DNA from: Galerina marginata
Taxonomy: Eukaryota > Basidiomycota > Agaricomycetes > Agaricales > Galerinaceae
DNA: 64,000 nt
Direction: 5' to 3'
Assembly (NCBI GenBank): GCA_023014335.1
Contig: JAECYW010000005.1
Location: 3,596,001 to 3,660,000 of the forward strand
Shown: one piece after another, positions 1 through 9,505 of the stretch
Numbering within the stretch: position 1 is the stretch's first letter
Layout: each line of letters opens with the position of its first letter
Position numbers and translations under genes: made by a program
The notes under the pieces: model-generated
The model's database searches: none
What the model was told of the DNA's origin: nothing
Seen by the model: only the letters and a program-made list of their open reading frames with translations

Positions 1-400
1 CGTCGGTAAATCTAGTCATAACTTCAACTTGATGCAGGAGCTCCATTACATCTCTGCCTTCAGCTTTTGGTCTGTTAAGGGTGCCCATAGCTACCTAATA
101 TTTGTATGTTGCATATATTTCCTGTGGGCTTGCCTGCTCATTGTCGCTTACCTTAGTCTCAAATTTTGTTGAAGCTTACCTGCTTGTATACTCAGATGGT
201 CTTGTTCCAAATCTGATTGTTATGATAATAGCCACCTTCCAAAAAGATCAACTCGAGCATTTGCATTGATCCTATATTACTCTGGCATCACTTCCCATCA
301 CTCCCCACTCAGCGTTGTTCGCATCACGTGGACTCCACAGTTTACTCAGGTCTTACCCGCACTGCGATGACTTAACTCTCGTAACCCTGAACAGGATTTG
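1..400 (+). repeat. Repeat R, copy a (3' tail only)
   Basis: The window opens inside repeat R. The first 60 bases match the end of the third ~120-bp unit seen at 6910-6960 and 16375-16420 (a TCTAG-TCAT-AA core, then a GATGCAGGAG-like stretch), followed by the R tail with its 'GAAGCTTACCTGCTTGTAT' landmark, also found near 16665. No coding potential is seen. The right edge is approximate. Confidence 0.6.
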
Positions 401-510
401 GTACATGGGAACCAATAACTTATAAGCGCCCGACTTGGATAGGATTCTTGGGTCGGGTAGGATATTGTAAGGGAAGCGCGGGACTACGTGGTAAAAGCCA
501 ATGTCTATAA

Positions 511-1227
511 TACTTCGGGAGGTTGTGTATAAGTTGAGGGGGTGATTTTGAGCCGCATGTAAATGCTCGAGGATGGAAGGGATGTGCTGCAGGGTGAACC
601 AGCGTTGTCAGTTTTTGGACAAGTACATATGTCCCAAACAAGATTTGTGGCTGTGTCGGCTGGGTTCGCGCCGATTAAGCGCTCGTGAGGTTAAACATCA
701 CATTCCTCTTTTAAGACAATTTAGAGGTGTTGATTCTGAAACTTTGTGAAACAAAACAGGTTATCAAGTTGATCCACATTCACACGACACTAAAATATAA
801 CCAATGAAACGATCGCGAATCCCATAATATCACAGCAATCAATCAACACTAGGTGGTAACTGTGAGATCGTGCCTGTGGACCGACAGGCGACACCGAGGC
901 GTGCCGAGTAACAATCGGAATAAATTACCGTCGACTAAAAACATAGCTAATAATCTGAAGCATGATTGAATCATTTATCGGCTGCTCACTAAAATCTTAC
1001 CAGATGTTTGAATCAAACATAGTGACCGAGCAGTCAAAAAAAATATCTTGCTAACAGTTTGAATGAGAGGTAGTCTTGAAGATACCAAATATATCATATC
1101 ACTAAGTATATTTGGGAGTACACCACATTGTGTGCAATACCCACACTGTTGCACAGCCTGAAATTCACAGAAGACGACGGACGTTATATGCACGTCCAGC
1201 CCACACCTCACTTGATTCGTCGCCGCG
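511..1227 (+). promoter_or_regulatory. Shared 5' flank of membrane-protein copy A
   Basis: This stretch aligns by eye with the upstream regions of copies B (8930-9505) and C (from about 21080). A clear landmark is TTAAGCGCTCGTGAGGTT at about 675, 9100 and 21100, followed by shared 'CACTAAAATTA' and 'CCCATAATATCACAGCA' segments, and 'CCTGAAATTCA' about 70 bases before the ATG. Conservation over several hundred non-coding bases fits a promoter carried along with the duplicated gene. No certain TATA box was identified here. Confidence 0.55.
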
Positions 1228-2882
1228 ATGTTGCTCATCGTAATCACCCTCTACCTGTTCAAAGGTTTCTTCATCGCAGACGGTTCTCCCGTCTCCTCCG
1301 TCTTACCCCGACAAACCAGTACCGACCTTGGTGCTCCTCAGGACTGCATTTGCCCAGACACCCGCTCGCGATGGGACATTGTCTGGAGCTGTCTAGCAAC
1401 AATATTTGTGTGTACCTGGGTATCGGTTCACCCAAACATCCCAGCCCTGGGGGCATCGTGGTGGAAGAAATCATCTCGGCGGTTGGAGTTGATGTTCTGG
1501 TCCATTATTGCACCAGAACCTATGATATGGTGGGCGGCAAATCAGTGGGCAGCAGCCCGAACATTAGCCAGAAAATACAAGGGTGGGTATGATTGCAATA
1601 TTTCATGTCCTGTCGTTCTGATAGGTTTATGCCCAGAGTACGGATGGACAATGAGTCACGGTTATTTTATTCAGATGGGAGGTTTCATGTTGTATGACAA
1701 CAACAAGCCCATTGGGGTACTCGACCCCGATGAACTAGACAGACTCATCGAGGATGGAAGAATAGTGATGCCACGAACTACAGAGCAGGAAATTCAAGAC
1801 CGAAGTAAAAGTGACGGCCTGTCGAAGGCACTTATTGTCATCCAAACATCATGGTTTATTGGCCAAGGTATCGCGCGGAGGGCCCAGGGCCTAATTACCA
1901 CTGAGCTGGAGCTCGCAACACTCGCGTTTGCTGCCGTCAATGGCGTTATGTACATGTTTTGGTGGTTCAAACCCCTCGATGTTCAGACCACTGTCCGGGT
2001 CGACCTTTGCCATCCTAGGGTCCGAAATGTTCCGGTTGATCCTGCATTTGGTGAAGCTGATGGTTCGTGAATTTTGAATTGGTCCTTTCCACAACATCGC
2101 TCAATTTACGTTTTTGAGTAGATCAAACAGATATCTCACACATCCAACAAGAATTTCCGTCCAGTGAGCCTGAACTTCACCCAACACCAGGCAGCATCAC
2201 TGAACTTGGACGGAACAATGTGACCGAGATTGGGCGTGAAAATCTGATCCCATTTTCGAAGATGAGATCGTACCAGAGCATGAAAAACTCCAAGTTTCAA
2301 TACACGTGTTCCTCGGTGTGGTGGCTTATATCTGGCATTTTGTTTCGTTGGCCAGCAAATGGGATCAATGCTCTCATAATGAGAGTTGCAGACATCTTTA
2401 ACAGCGACACCATTGACAAGGGTGCACTGGGTGTTCCAATGTTTTACATCTATGATGTTCCCCTCGAACCAAGCTGGCCAGAAACTTCAGTGGTTATTTT
2501 CATTTCATTTGTCAGTATTCTATTCGGTTCAATTCATTGTGCAGGCTGGAAGTTTTCCTTCCCTTCACTCATTGAAGCCAACGTCTGGCGCATCTCTTCA
2601 GCGATTATCACAAGTGTACCCGTGATGGTCCTGGTAATCGAAATTTATGTTGTTCATCTGGCAAGCTATTTCTCTTTCCTCAAATCATTGAGGAAAAATT
2701 CCCTAGTCCAAGAGATGCTGGAGCTGCTTGACACATTCATGCGCATAATTTTTATTGTGTTAACCCTGCTCTACATCATGGCACGACTGGCCTTGTTGGT
2801 GGTGGCTCTTACTACGCTTCGGGACCTCCCACCAGGAGCGTTGGCGGTGGTGGAATGGACCTCATTTCTGCCTCACATTTGA
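1228..2882 (+). CDS. Copy A: uncharacterised basidiomycete multi-span membrane protein
   Basis: Exons 1228-1582, 1637-2062 and 2122-2882 give 513 residues. An N-terminal hydrophobic stretch (residues 1-19) looks like a signal peptide. It is followed by a CxCPDTRSRWDI motif (residues 40-51), spans near 51-67 and 86-105, a HGYFIQMGGFMLYDN motif, a pair of helices ending in WWFKPLDV, then FGSIHCAGW, an EANVWRISSAIIT helix, and a final helix before the terminal FLPHI. Seven or eight spans are likely. Families with this CPDTRS / SCLATIF / VSVHPNIP signature are abundant in agaricomycetes and have no assigned function. Intron 1 (54 nt) is in frame and stop-free, so an unspliced product would also be open. 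The third coding intron found in the other copies is missing here. It converges on tetraspanin remnant T1. Confidence 0.85.
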
Positions 2883-3335
2883 TCGGGAACGCTCCTCCAA
2901 AGGCCGGTTATACCCCTCATAATCGGCCAAGAGCCGGAAAAGGAGCTCGATCAAAGGTGAATCCCATAAAATCATTATATGGCATGAAGCTAACCCTTTT
3001 TTCAAGGTGTCAGCAATAGCCTACGGAGTTGGTTCAGCAGGATATGAATATTTTTTCCGCGTCTCACGGTTCTGTATTTTTCTTCCCTTTTTTTACCGGA
3101 TTGCGCCACTTCTTCCCCACCACGCCTCGGACTTGAAAGGCAGTAGTAAATTTAGTTACTTGGGATCGTATACCAAATTCTCGCTTGCGTCTTAGTACTA
3201 TTACCGGATAGTAGTGTAGACACCGCTCTTCATAAATATGCTCTCAATTCAACCATCTATTGGCATACCTCTTCGAACATGTAGTCTCCTCGTGGTTCAC
3301 TGTGTCGGACGCATGCCATTTCGTTCGTTTCCTGA
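2883..3335 (+). repeat. 3' flank of copy A, shared with copy E; holds a conserved candidate intron
   Basis: The sequence after the stop matches, inverted, the 3' flank of copy E (48085-48520) almost throughout, ending near the TTTCGTTCGTTTCCTGAC landmark. A candidate intron runs from a GTGAAT donor (2957) to a TTCAAG acceptor (3006) with a GAAGCTAACC branch-site-like motif. It begins about 74 nt past the stop. Equivalent introns sit after the stop in copies B, C, D and E. Confidence 0.65.
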
Positions 3336-3860
3336 CTACATGTTATCTAGAATGTATTACACAAAAGAAAATTATAAACTAGCAAGTTTCTGTATAAATA
3401 AGTGAGTAAACGAACAATCACTAATCTACAACCTGCGTGAATAAGCGCCTGCCTAACTTGCGCCCGCACATGATTGGCTCGGATTGGCTCAACTATCCCA
3501 AACACGTAGAATCCATCGGTGACTAGTAACAACGAACGCAAGCAAATAAGACCACAATAAAGCAGGGGCAGAAAGAAGTCAGGAAACAGAGGTCGCGTGG
3601 CATCAATTCCTAGAACCGAGTCCGAGTCGAGGTTCAAATCCAAAAACAACGATGCAACTACGTGTCGCCAATTGAGTCGCGCTGCCCCTCTCACCTACGC
3701 ATCCACGTCGTGTCGGAGTCCCAGTCCAGCTCAATCACCTCAAGATACCATCCGCCCCACCCTCCCCTTAGAAAAAGGTGCTTGCATGCTGAGCTTAGCA
3801 CTCATCGCGCACCGTGTGTCCGTATCCGCACCACGTAAGATTTCCCTTCGTACCTCCATT
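3336..3860. other. Intergenic stretch with a segment shared with the 35.5-38.1 kb element
   Basis: I see no supported gene. About 75 bases at 3405-3480 (AATCTACAA, then GCGCC, ending GCACATGATTG) align with 37590-37665 inside the GTTAACTTG element. Open frames here overlap on both strands and lack recognisable domains. Confidence 0.4.
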
Positions 3861-4920
3861 CGTCATGCGTTCAATTTGCGTCTACATACTGGCGGCTACA
3901 GGAAAGGATGGACTGCGAGTGTAAAGCACAGTTAGCACCGCCTCGGGCTGCAGGTTCGGATTCACCCTCGAGCGCGTGGACACATACTCCCGGTACCTCC
4001 TTTCCGTACTTAACTGCCTGACTGGAAAAGTAGAAGGAAGCATCAGTATGGAACCGAAGCCATATAATAGTCAAAAAACAAGCAAATGAAAAGAAGGAGA
4101 GAAAGCAGAAAGAAGAGAAACACAGCTCACAGCTCACATACATATTCGTAACAAGCATACTAGGCGACACGTCTTCACTGTGGTTGGCACACAGCAAGTC
4201 CGCGATGATCACCGGCAAATGCAGCGGCACCATCCCAAACGCCAGCACGAGCTCTGGGCTGTCGGCTGTGCGGAGGATGTCGGCCCGCGTCTAGATGTTG
4301 AACCGTGTGAGGAGGGTGAGGACGATGGTTGGGAACGAGTAGGCTGTCCTGGCGAAGTCGGGTGTGGGTTAGTGACCGCGAGAAGAAAGAAATAGGAAGG
4401 ATCTACACCTCCAGTACCATCCGTGCCGTACGCGTTGTCCCATTTGCAGGTGTGCCAATCCTTGACTCGCCGCCTGGAACACATCCACTGTCATCATCCA
4501 CACTGCCGCCCACGTTGAGCACCATTCCCGCACTGCAATTCAATGGGTCTTTCAGCTGTGCCCCACCACACCCACGTAGGCAACGCGCCGCCAGGGATTA
4601 ATGCGCGACGACAAGGATGAAAGAAGCAGACTGAAGACCGAGCTCGTGATGTAGATCATGCTGAGCCTCAAGCGAGAAGCTGTTGTCCGCCGTCGCTAAG
4701 TTGTGGTGCCCGGCAGACTTGAATGAGGCTGGAGGGGCTAGATCGGGGGAACGTATCGCGAGCGGGAGGAAGAGAAGAGGAGGGTTGGGGGGCTCGCGAT
4801 GCCTGGTGGGCTGCTGCTGCGGTGGAGGAGCGGCGAGTCGAACCACATGCTGAGCGGATAGGTGTCGTTGAGACGCAATATTTGGGTGGTGCAGTTGGAT
4901 ATAGGAGAAGACGCAACAGA
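3860..4920 (-). pseudogene. T1: decayed tetraspanin (Tsp2-like) copy
   Basis: Read on the minus strand, pieces in the same order as the intact gene at 45228-47252 can be seen: the 5' exon region (4480-4920), the last membrane span (4170-4250, including VPLHLPVIIADLLCANH), and the start of the last exon (3930-4015). They lie in different frames with stops between, and the CCG extracellular-loop region is not recognisable. It faces copy A tail-to-tail. Confidence 0.75.
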
Positions 4921-5330
4921 GATTTAAGTCCCCAGCGGGGAGACTAGAGCGACAAAGAAAAGGTGTACGGCTGAACCCGCTGGTGGCAGTCGAGCAGAGA
5001 GAGCCAGAAACAAAGTAATGGTGGCAGCTAAGACTGTAGGTGATGGTGAGTGATACAACGGAAGGACTCTCGTTGTTTGGGATCTCACCATCGTCTATGT
5101 TTTCGCGTCATAGGAGCAGAGGCGCTTCCTGGCGGCATTCAGTAACTCGACGCTGCTTTGTCCATCCCAGAGGTCCGCGCAAGATAAGCTTGCTGAATAG
5201 GTCGCATTAACGTTGCAGAAGGCTGGATATAAGTATATAAAGTCGCAATGCTTGTTGTGGTCATCGAGAACAACAAAATGGAAAGAGGGGGAAGGTTTAT
5301 TTTTGACACAAGTCACGTGTGGTCGATTGA
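4920..5330 (-). promoter_or_regulatory. 5' flank of tetraspanin remnant T1
   Basis: This segment matches the sequence upstream of the other tetraspanin copies: a GATCTCACCATCGTC landmark, GCGCAAGATAAGCTTGCTG near 5180, and the TCACGTGTGGTC segment at about 5313. The same order appears at 14510-14800, 25780-26070 and 34190-34410, and inverted at 52290-52560. It probably includes the ancestral tetraspanin promoter. A CACGTG E-box lies in it. Confidence 0.5.
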
Positions 5331-7150
5331 TGATCAGGCAGGATGGATTTTGATTCCGAGGCTCGTTTTCTCATAAACTCCCTCGACGCAGACCGAAAAC
5401 GACAGCCTGGCACGATACCAGAGTCCATAAACCAAGTACGAAGCAAGGATCTCTCATGTGGAGACTGTACCTACCATGTTCACCGCCTCAGAGTCGCCTC
5501 GCTTCTATTTTGGACCTGCGAACATATAGTGCCAGGCTGCCTATTCGCAATGCATCCTTCGGCTTACACTTTGCATTATGGAACAGTTTTCTTATTGAAG
5601 TGTTGCTGCTGACACTCTGTTTGTTTGAATCCGCCAGGAGGATAGAGCGAACAAGGGGCTTAGATCTTAGGTATGTAAACAGGATCATCAACCCGATCTT
5701 CCAATTCTGACCCTCTTATCCGTCTACCCATCCTTCTCCGGCAGGTCATATTTCACTTCCACCATCGATTGACATCCCTCCCCCCAAAATTTCTGCGTCT
5801 TGAGATGGCCCAGCGTCCTCATCGCCGTGCAGAGACTGTGAAGATCCACAAGTTGGGTCGTTTATTGTAACCTGCAGTTTCGCCCAACTCTTGGTAAATG
5901 ACTTCTTGTCATTTCTGCACAGCTGTGGCTTTGGATACCTGATCACCAAGCTTTGAAGCTCAAACTTCACTCCATCTCATCGCTCGCAGAGTCGTGCTCT
6001 ATCTACGGAGTCGCTAGCAATTGCAGCCCTGGTCCAATCTGATCTCCTCCCATGTAATCGACATCGTACTCGATGCCCTGATCCGAAGACGGGGATCATG
6101 AAATCTGGTGCTGACTGCCTTGCTAGCCTATCTCCAAGGGACTGGCTCGGTGATAAGTCCGCTCTGAAGTCCCATCGTGTTTACTATCCTTCGATCTCGT
6201 TTGAACAGCTCATTTCAAGTTTTATTTCGTCGTGCTTTCTGGCTGGGTTTCCAGGATGGCATGCTCAGATTTCGGAGTTTCGAGCCTTGCTTTCGAAGTC
6301 TCCTCCCGATTCTGATCTGCTCTGCCTGTAATGTTTCACAAGACCTAGCCAAAAATTGACCGGAAACTGCACCGATCAAAAAACCCACCGCCTCTCGTGC
6401 CATAAAATTCAACACTGAGGCGCAGTTCGCTGCTCATCCGGATCCTTTCTCAAACTTTTCTTCCCAGTTGACTGTTCAAATCTTCTTTCTGGCTGGATCT
6501 TTGTGGAGTATACTCAGAAATAGGAGCTGGGGCCGTGCATTCACATAGGCAGCCGTTCTATTCTGGTAAGCCCACGCTCGGTTAACAGATCCAGCCAAAA
6601 TTCGACTCGAACTTGCCTCGTATTTCTCATTTCCTTCAGCGTCGCTCTTGATGAATGATCAATTCCCAGTTGATGGCCATACACCCTTCGATTCTACATG
6701 TCAGCCTATTCCATTTATCAATCCTGGCTTCCCGGATACCTCGCTCGCTCGCTCTACCTTTTCTGCAACGCCTTAGACTGGACTTTACGGCGACCTCGCA
6801 ATCTCGATCCTGGCTAGATTTTTCGAGAGCAGCTCCTCAGAAGTAGTCGCGGAGCCGTGTACTTCAAATATACAGTCTTCGGTCCTACTCTGATTTCGCA
6901 GGATACTTGCCAAATCTAGCCATAAATTTGACTCAGTGCAGGAAGTCCATAGATACTCTGACTTCAGCTTTTGACCAGTCAACAGTGTCTTCAGCTACTT
7001 ACTTAATGTCTGTTCGTCGCGTTTAACCTTCGCGGTTTTCCAACTTAACTTATCGTGATTCTTATAGCCATCAAATTGAATCTATACCAACATTCACGAA
7101 ACATACTAATTTAGTGCCGGCGACTGCGATTTCGACATGAGTTTTCACCT
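5330..7150 (+). repeat. Repeat R, copy b (near-complete)
   Basis: This is a non-coding dispersed repeat, adjacent to a tetraspanin 5' flank here and in several other copies. It contains three units of about 113-122 bp (6234-6355, 6484-6600, 6808-6926), each starting with a TCTGGCTGGAT-like end and finishing with the inverted ATCCAGCCAAAA-like end, and each followed by a conserved 'TTGACTCGAACTGC'-like tail. Other copies are near 14.8-17.1, 18.7-20.4, 26.1-31.1, 34.4-38.7 and 38.7-40.0 kb, and inverted at 50.6-52.3 and 56.8-59.2 kb. No transposase frame is visible. Confidence 0.7.
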
Positions 7151-7157
7151 ACGACAT

Positions 7158-8198
7158 TATGGCTGTTGATCTGCACATTTATTATTTCCGGTATATAAGT
7201 CTCATATTTTGTGTTCCCAGATATGAAATCACCTGGATTTTAATTGCAGTAAGACTAAAATTCACATTCCCGGGGGACTTAAGCCTATTCCCAGATAGTT
7301 AGGTTGTATTTCCCGTCACTTACTAGAGAGAAAAATGATTCCCCCGAGGAACTGGACATATTTCCTATCAATCAATGCAATTCCCGGATACTTATGTTTC
7401 ATTCCCAGAGATATAAGTGCGTTTTCGAGAGGGAATAAGTGACGGAGATATTCGATCACGTAACCTCGGCTGATGCGGCCATCACGATGTGCATCAGAGG
7501 CGCGAAGGCTTCAGTCCGCTTCATTTTGGAGCTCGCGGGCAGCCTGTGCGTATCCTCTGTGCTTTGCTATCGCGAATTAGTATCAAAATAGACCTAAATA
7601 TATGAAATATGTCGCGTTTTTGCTTTTGCGCTGCACTATGGCCTTGCGAACTCCCTTGGCAGCCTTCTCTCAACAGCTAAAATCACTTTTTGAATGGTTT
7701 ATGACCGCCTCTCAGAGGCCAAATAGCTCTTAGATTCCAAGTTTGTCAGTTTAATGTCATATCCTCCTCATTTCTTAAAGAAATGCATCAACTTAGCGCC
7801 GTAAATGCTGGCAGGTAGCGCACACGCTCTCGAATGAAGCAGACGGCGGTCTTTGAAGCTCTGATGCGCATCGTGATGGCCGCATCAGCCGAGGTTACGT
7901 AATCGATTATCCCTGTCACTCTTTCCCTATCGAAAACGCACTTATATCTCTGGGAATGAAACATAAGTATCCGGGAATTGCATTGATTGATAGGAAATAC
8001 ATCCAGTTCCTCGGGGGAATCATTTTTTTCTCTAGTAAGTGACGGGAAATACAACTTAACTATCTGGGAATAGGCTTAAGTCCCCCGGAAATGCCAATTT
8101 TAGTCTTACAGCAATTGAAATTGAGGTGTCTTTATATCTGGAAACACAAAATATGAGACTTATATACCGGAAATAATAAATGTGCAGATCAACAGCCA
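7158..8198. mobile_element. Non-autonomous DNA transposon with ~390-400 bp inverted arms
   Basis: The left arm (7158 to about 7545) and right arm (about 7795 to 8198) are near-identical inverted repeats starting TATGGCTGTTGATCTGCACA. Flanks TACGACAT (7150-7157) and TACAACAT (8199-8206) look like an 8-bp target-site duplication with one mismatch. The host sequence is repeat R copy b, which resumes on the right (AGCATGTTTCGCAG). Each arm carries several TTCCC(A/G)GATA-like subterminal motifs. The ~250-bp centre has no gene. The 8-bp duplication would fit a hAT-like element, but the superfamily is uncertain. Confidence 0.8.
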
Positions 8199-8206
8199 TA
8201 CAACAT

Positions 8207-8600
8207 AGCATGTTTCGCAGTTGATATGACAGATCTAGAATGGTACTTACGCACCCATTCGCATCTTTCTCTCTTTTTTGTATGTAATAGGACTGCGCTA
8301 CAGATGCTCTATGTGCATTCCACTAAGTATCGTGAGCTCCGTTAATCTTCAAATCAGGCGGCTGGGGATGTATCGCGCCAATTTAAGTTCCCAGTGTGGT
8401 GGTGGTGGTACGGAATACAGAGAAGTCTTAATATACCAATGTTCGTGTTCTGTAAATACATAGACATTAAAAAGAAGTTATTTTGTGCAAAGCTCAAAAG
8501 AATTATTAGGTGTTCCACACGAAGACTTGGTTACCGGAGGCATTTTGAAAAACGCCTCTGGTAAGACGAGCTTCGATAAATGAGCACATTTCAAACTCTA
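8207..8600. other. Intergenic; no gene seen
   Basis: After a few tens of bases of repeat R the sequence becomes unrecognised. A small hairpin (GAGGC, 12-base loop, GCCTC) lies near 8541-8562. No supported coding region is present. Confidence 0.3.
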
Positions 8601-8605
8601 CTCTT

Positions 8606-8914
8606 TTGATTTACATACTCTTGACAGACAGGGTTACCCGTGCCAATACCCACCTACACATGTACCCAGGTGGATGTATTTTAAACCAGTTTTGCCTTGA
8701 TGACTTGGAGGACGACAATTTGCTTGTTTCTGCCATTGGCACTGATCCTGTTGTCACATCTCACCCTGATTCTTTAAGAAATTTACCTCCTGTAAGTAAA
8801 TTAACGGCTAGTGAGCTTTTGAGTCTTAAATCACCAGAAAGTGTAAGTACAGACAGACCTTCAAGATTTGATGACATGGCGATGAAAAGGACAGAATCCG
8901 TCAAAAGAAAATGA
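8606..8914 (+). pseudogene. Unknown exon fragment, repeated at ~43.5 and ~44.4 kb
   Basis: The frame contains a segment reading close to CLDDLEDDNLLVSAIGTDPV (8692-8751) and a tail MKRTESVKRK before a stop. Diverged copies of the acidic segment occur at about 43550-43610 (RLDDSGDNDLIVSVL) and 44410-44470 (RLDDSDDDDLIVSVVGTDP). The tail recurs near 44722 (ACAGAATCCGTCAAA). I do not recognise the family. It may be a broken exon of a lost host or mobile gene. The upstream part of the frame may be fortuitous. Confidence 0.35.
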
Positions 8915-8929
8915 CAAAAAAGACTTAAT

Positions 8930-9505
8930 ACTTCGGGGAGTTGTGTATAGGTTGAGAGGGTGTTGAACCACATAGAAATGCGTGTGGATGGTGGGAGTGT
9001 GCTGCATATTGAACTGGCGGTTATAAAAGGCATTTTTGCAAATGCCTCCCACAACACCCAAACGAGATTTTGTGGCTGTGTCAGCTCGGCTCTCGCCGAA
9101 TAAGCGCTCGTGAGGTTAAGTGTCGCACTCCTTTTCTGGGAGATTGAAGGGAATAATTAAGAAACTCTTCAGGTATCAATTCCGAAAGTTGTAAGGTAAA
9201 ACAGGTTATCAAGCTGATTTACACTCACACGGCACTAAAATTACAAACTGATAAGAAGATAGCAAATCCCACAATATCACAGCAAATCTGCAGTGGTAGA
9301 CAACTATAGGATCGTGGGTGCGGACCGACAAGCACCGCGTGGCAGGTAAAATTTTTTACTGAATGGCCAGTAACCGGTAAACTGGTATATATAGACCACT
9401 ATATTTAACAGTCGTTGTGCACCCTCGCAGTCCCGGACAGCCTGAAATTCAAATGGGACGATAAATGAACGTCGATCCTGCACCTCTCTTAGTTCTTGAC
9501 TCAAC
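8930..9505 (+). promoter_or_regulatory. Shared 5' flank of copy B with a TATA-like box
   Basis: It aligns with 511-1227 (copy A) and, from about 9060, with 21080-21536 (copy C). A TATATATAG box lies at 9386-9394, about 112 bases before the ATG. The start of homology with A lies near 8930 (TACTTCGGG). Confidence 0.55.

Noticed and set aside
1271..1474. Minus-strand and alternative-frame ORFs over the membrane-protein copies
   Set aside because: They are not conserved between copies, whereas the spliced plus-strand product is conserved in all five.
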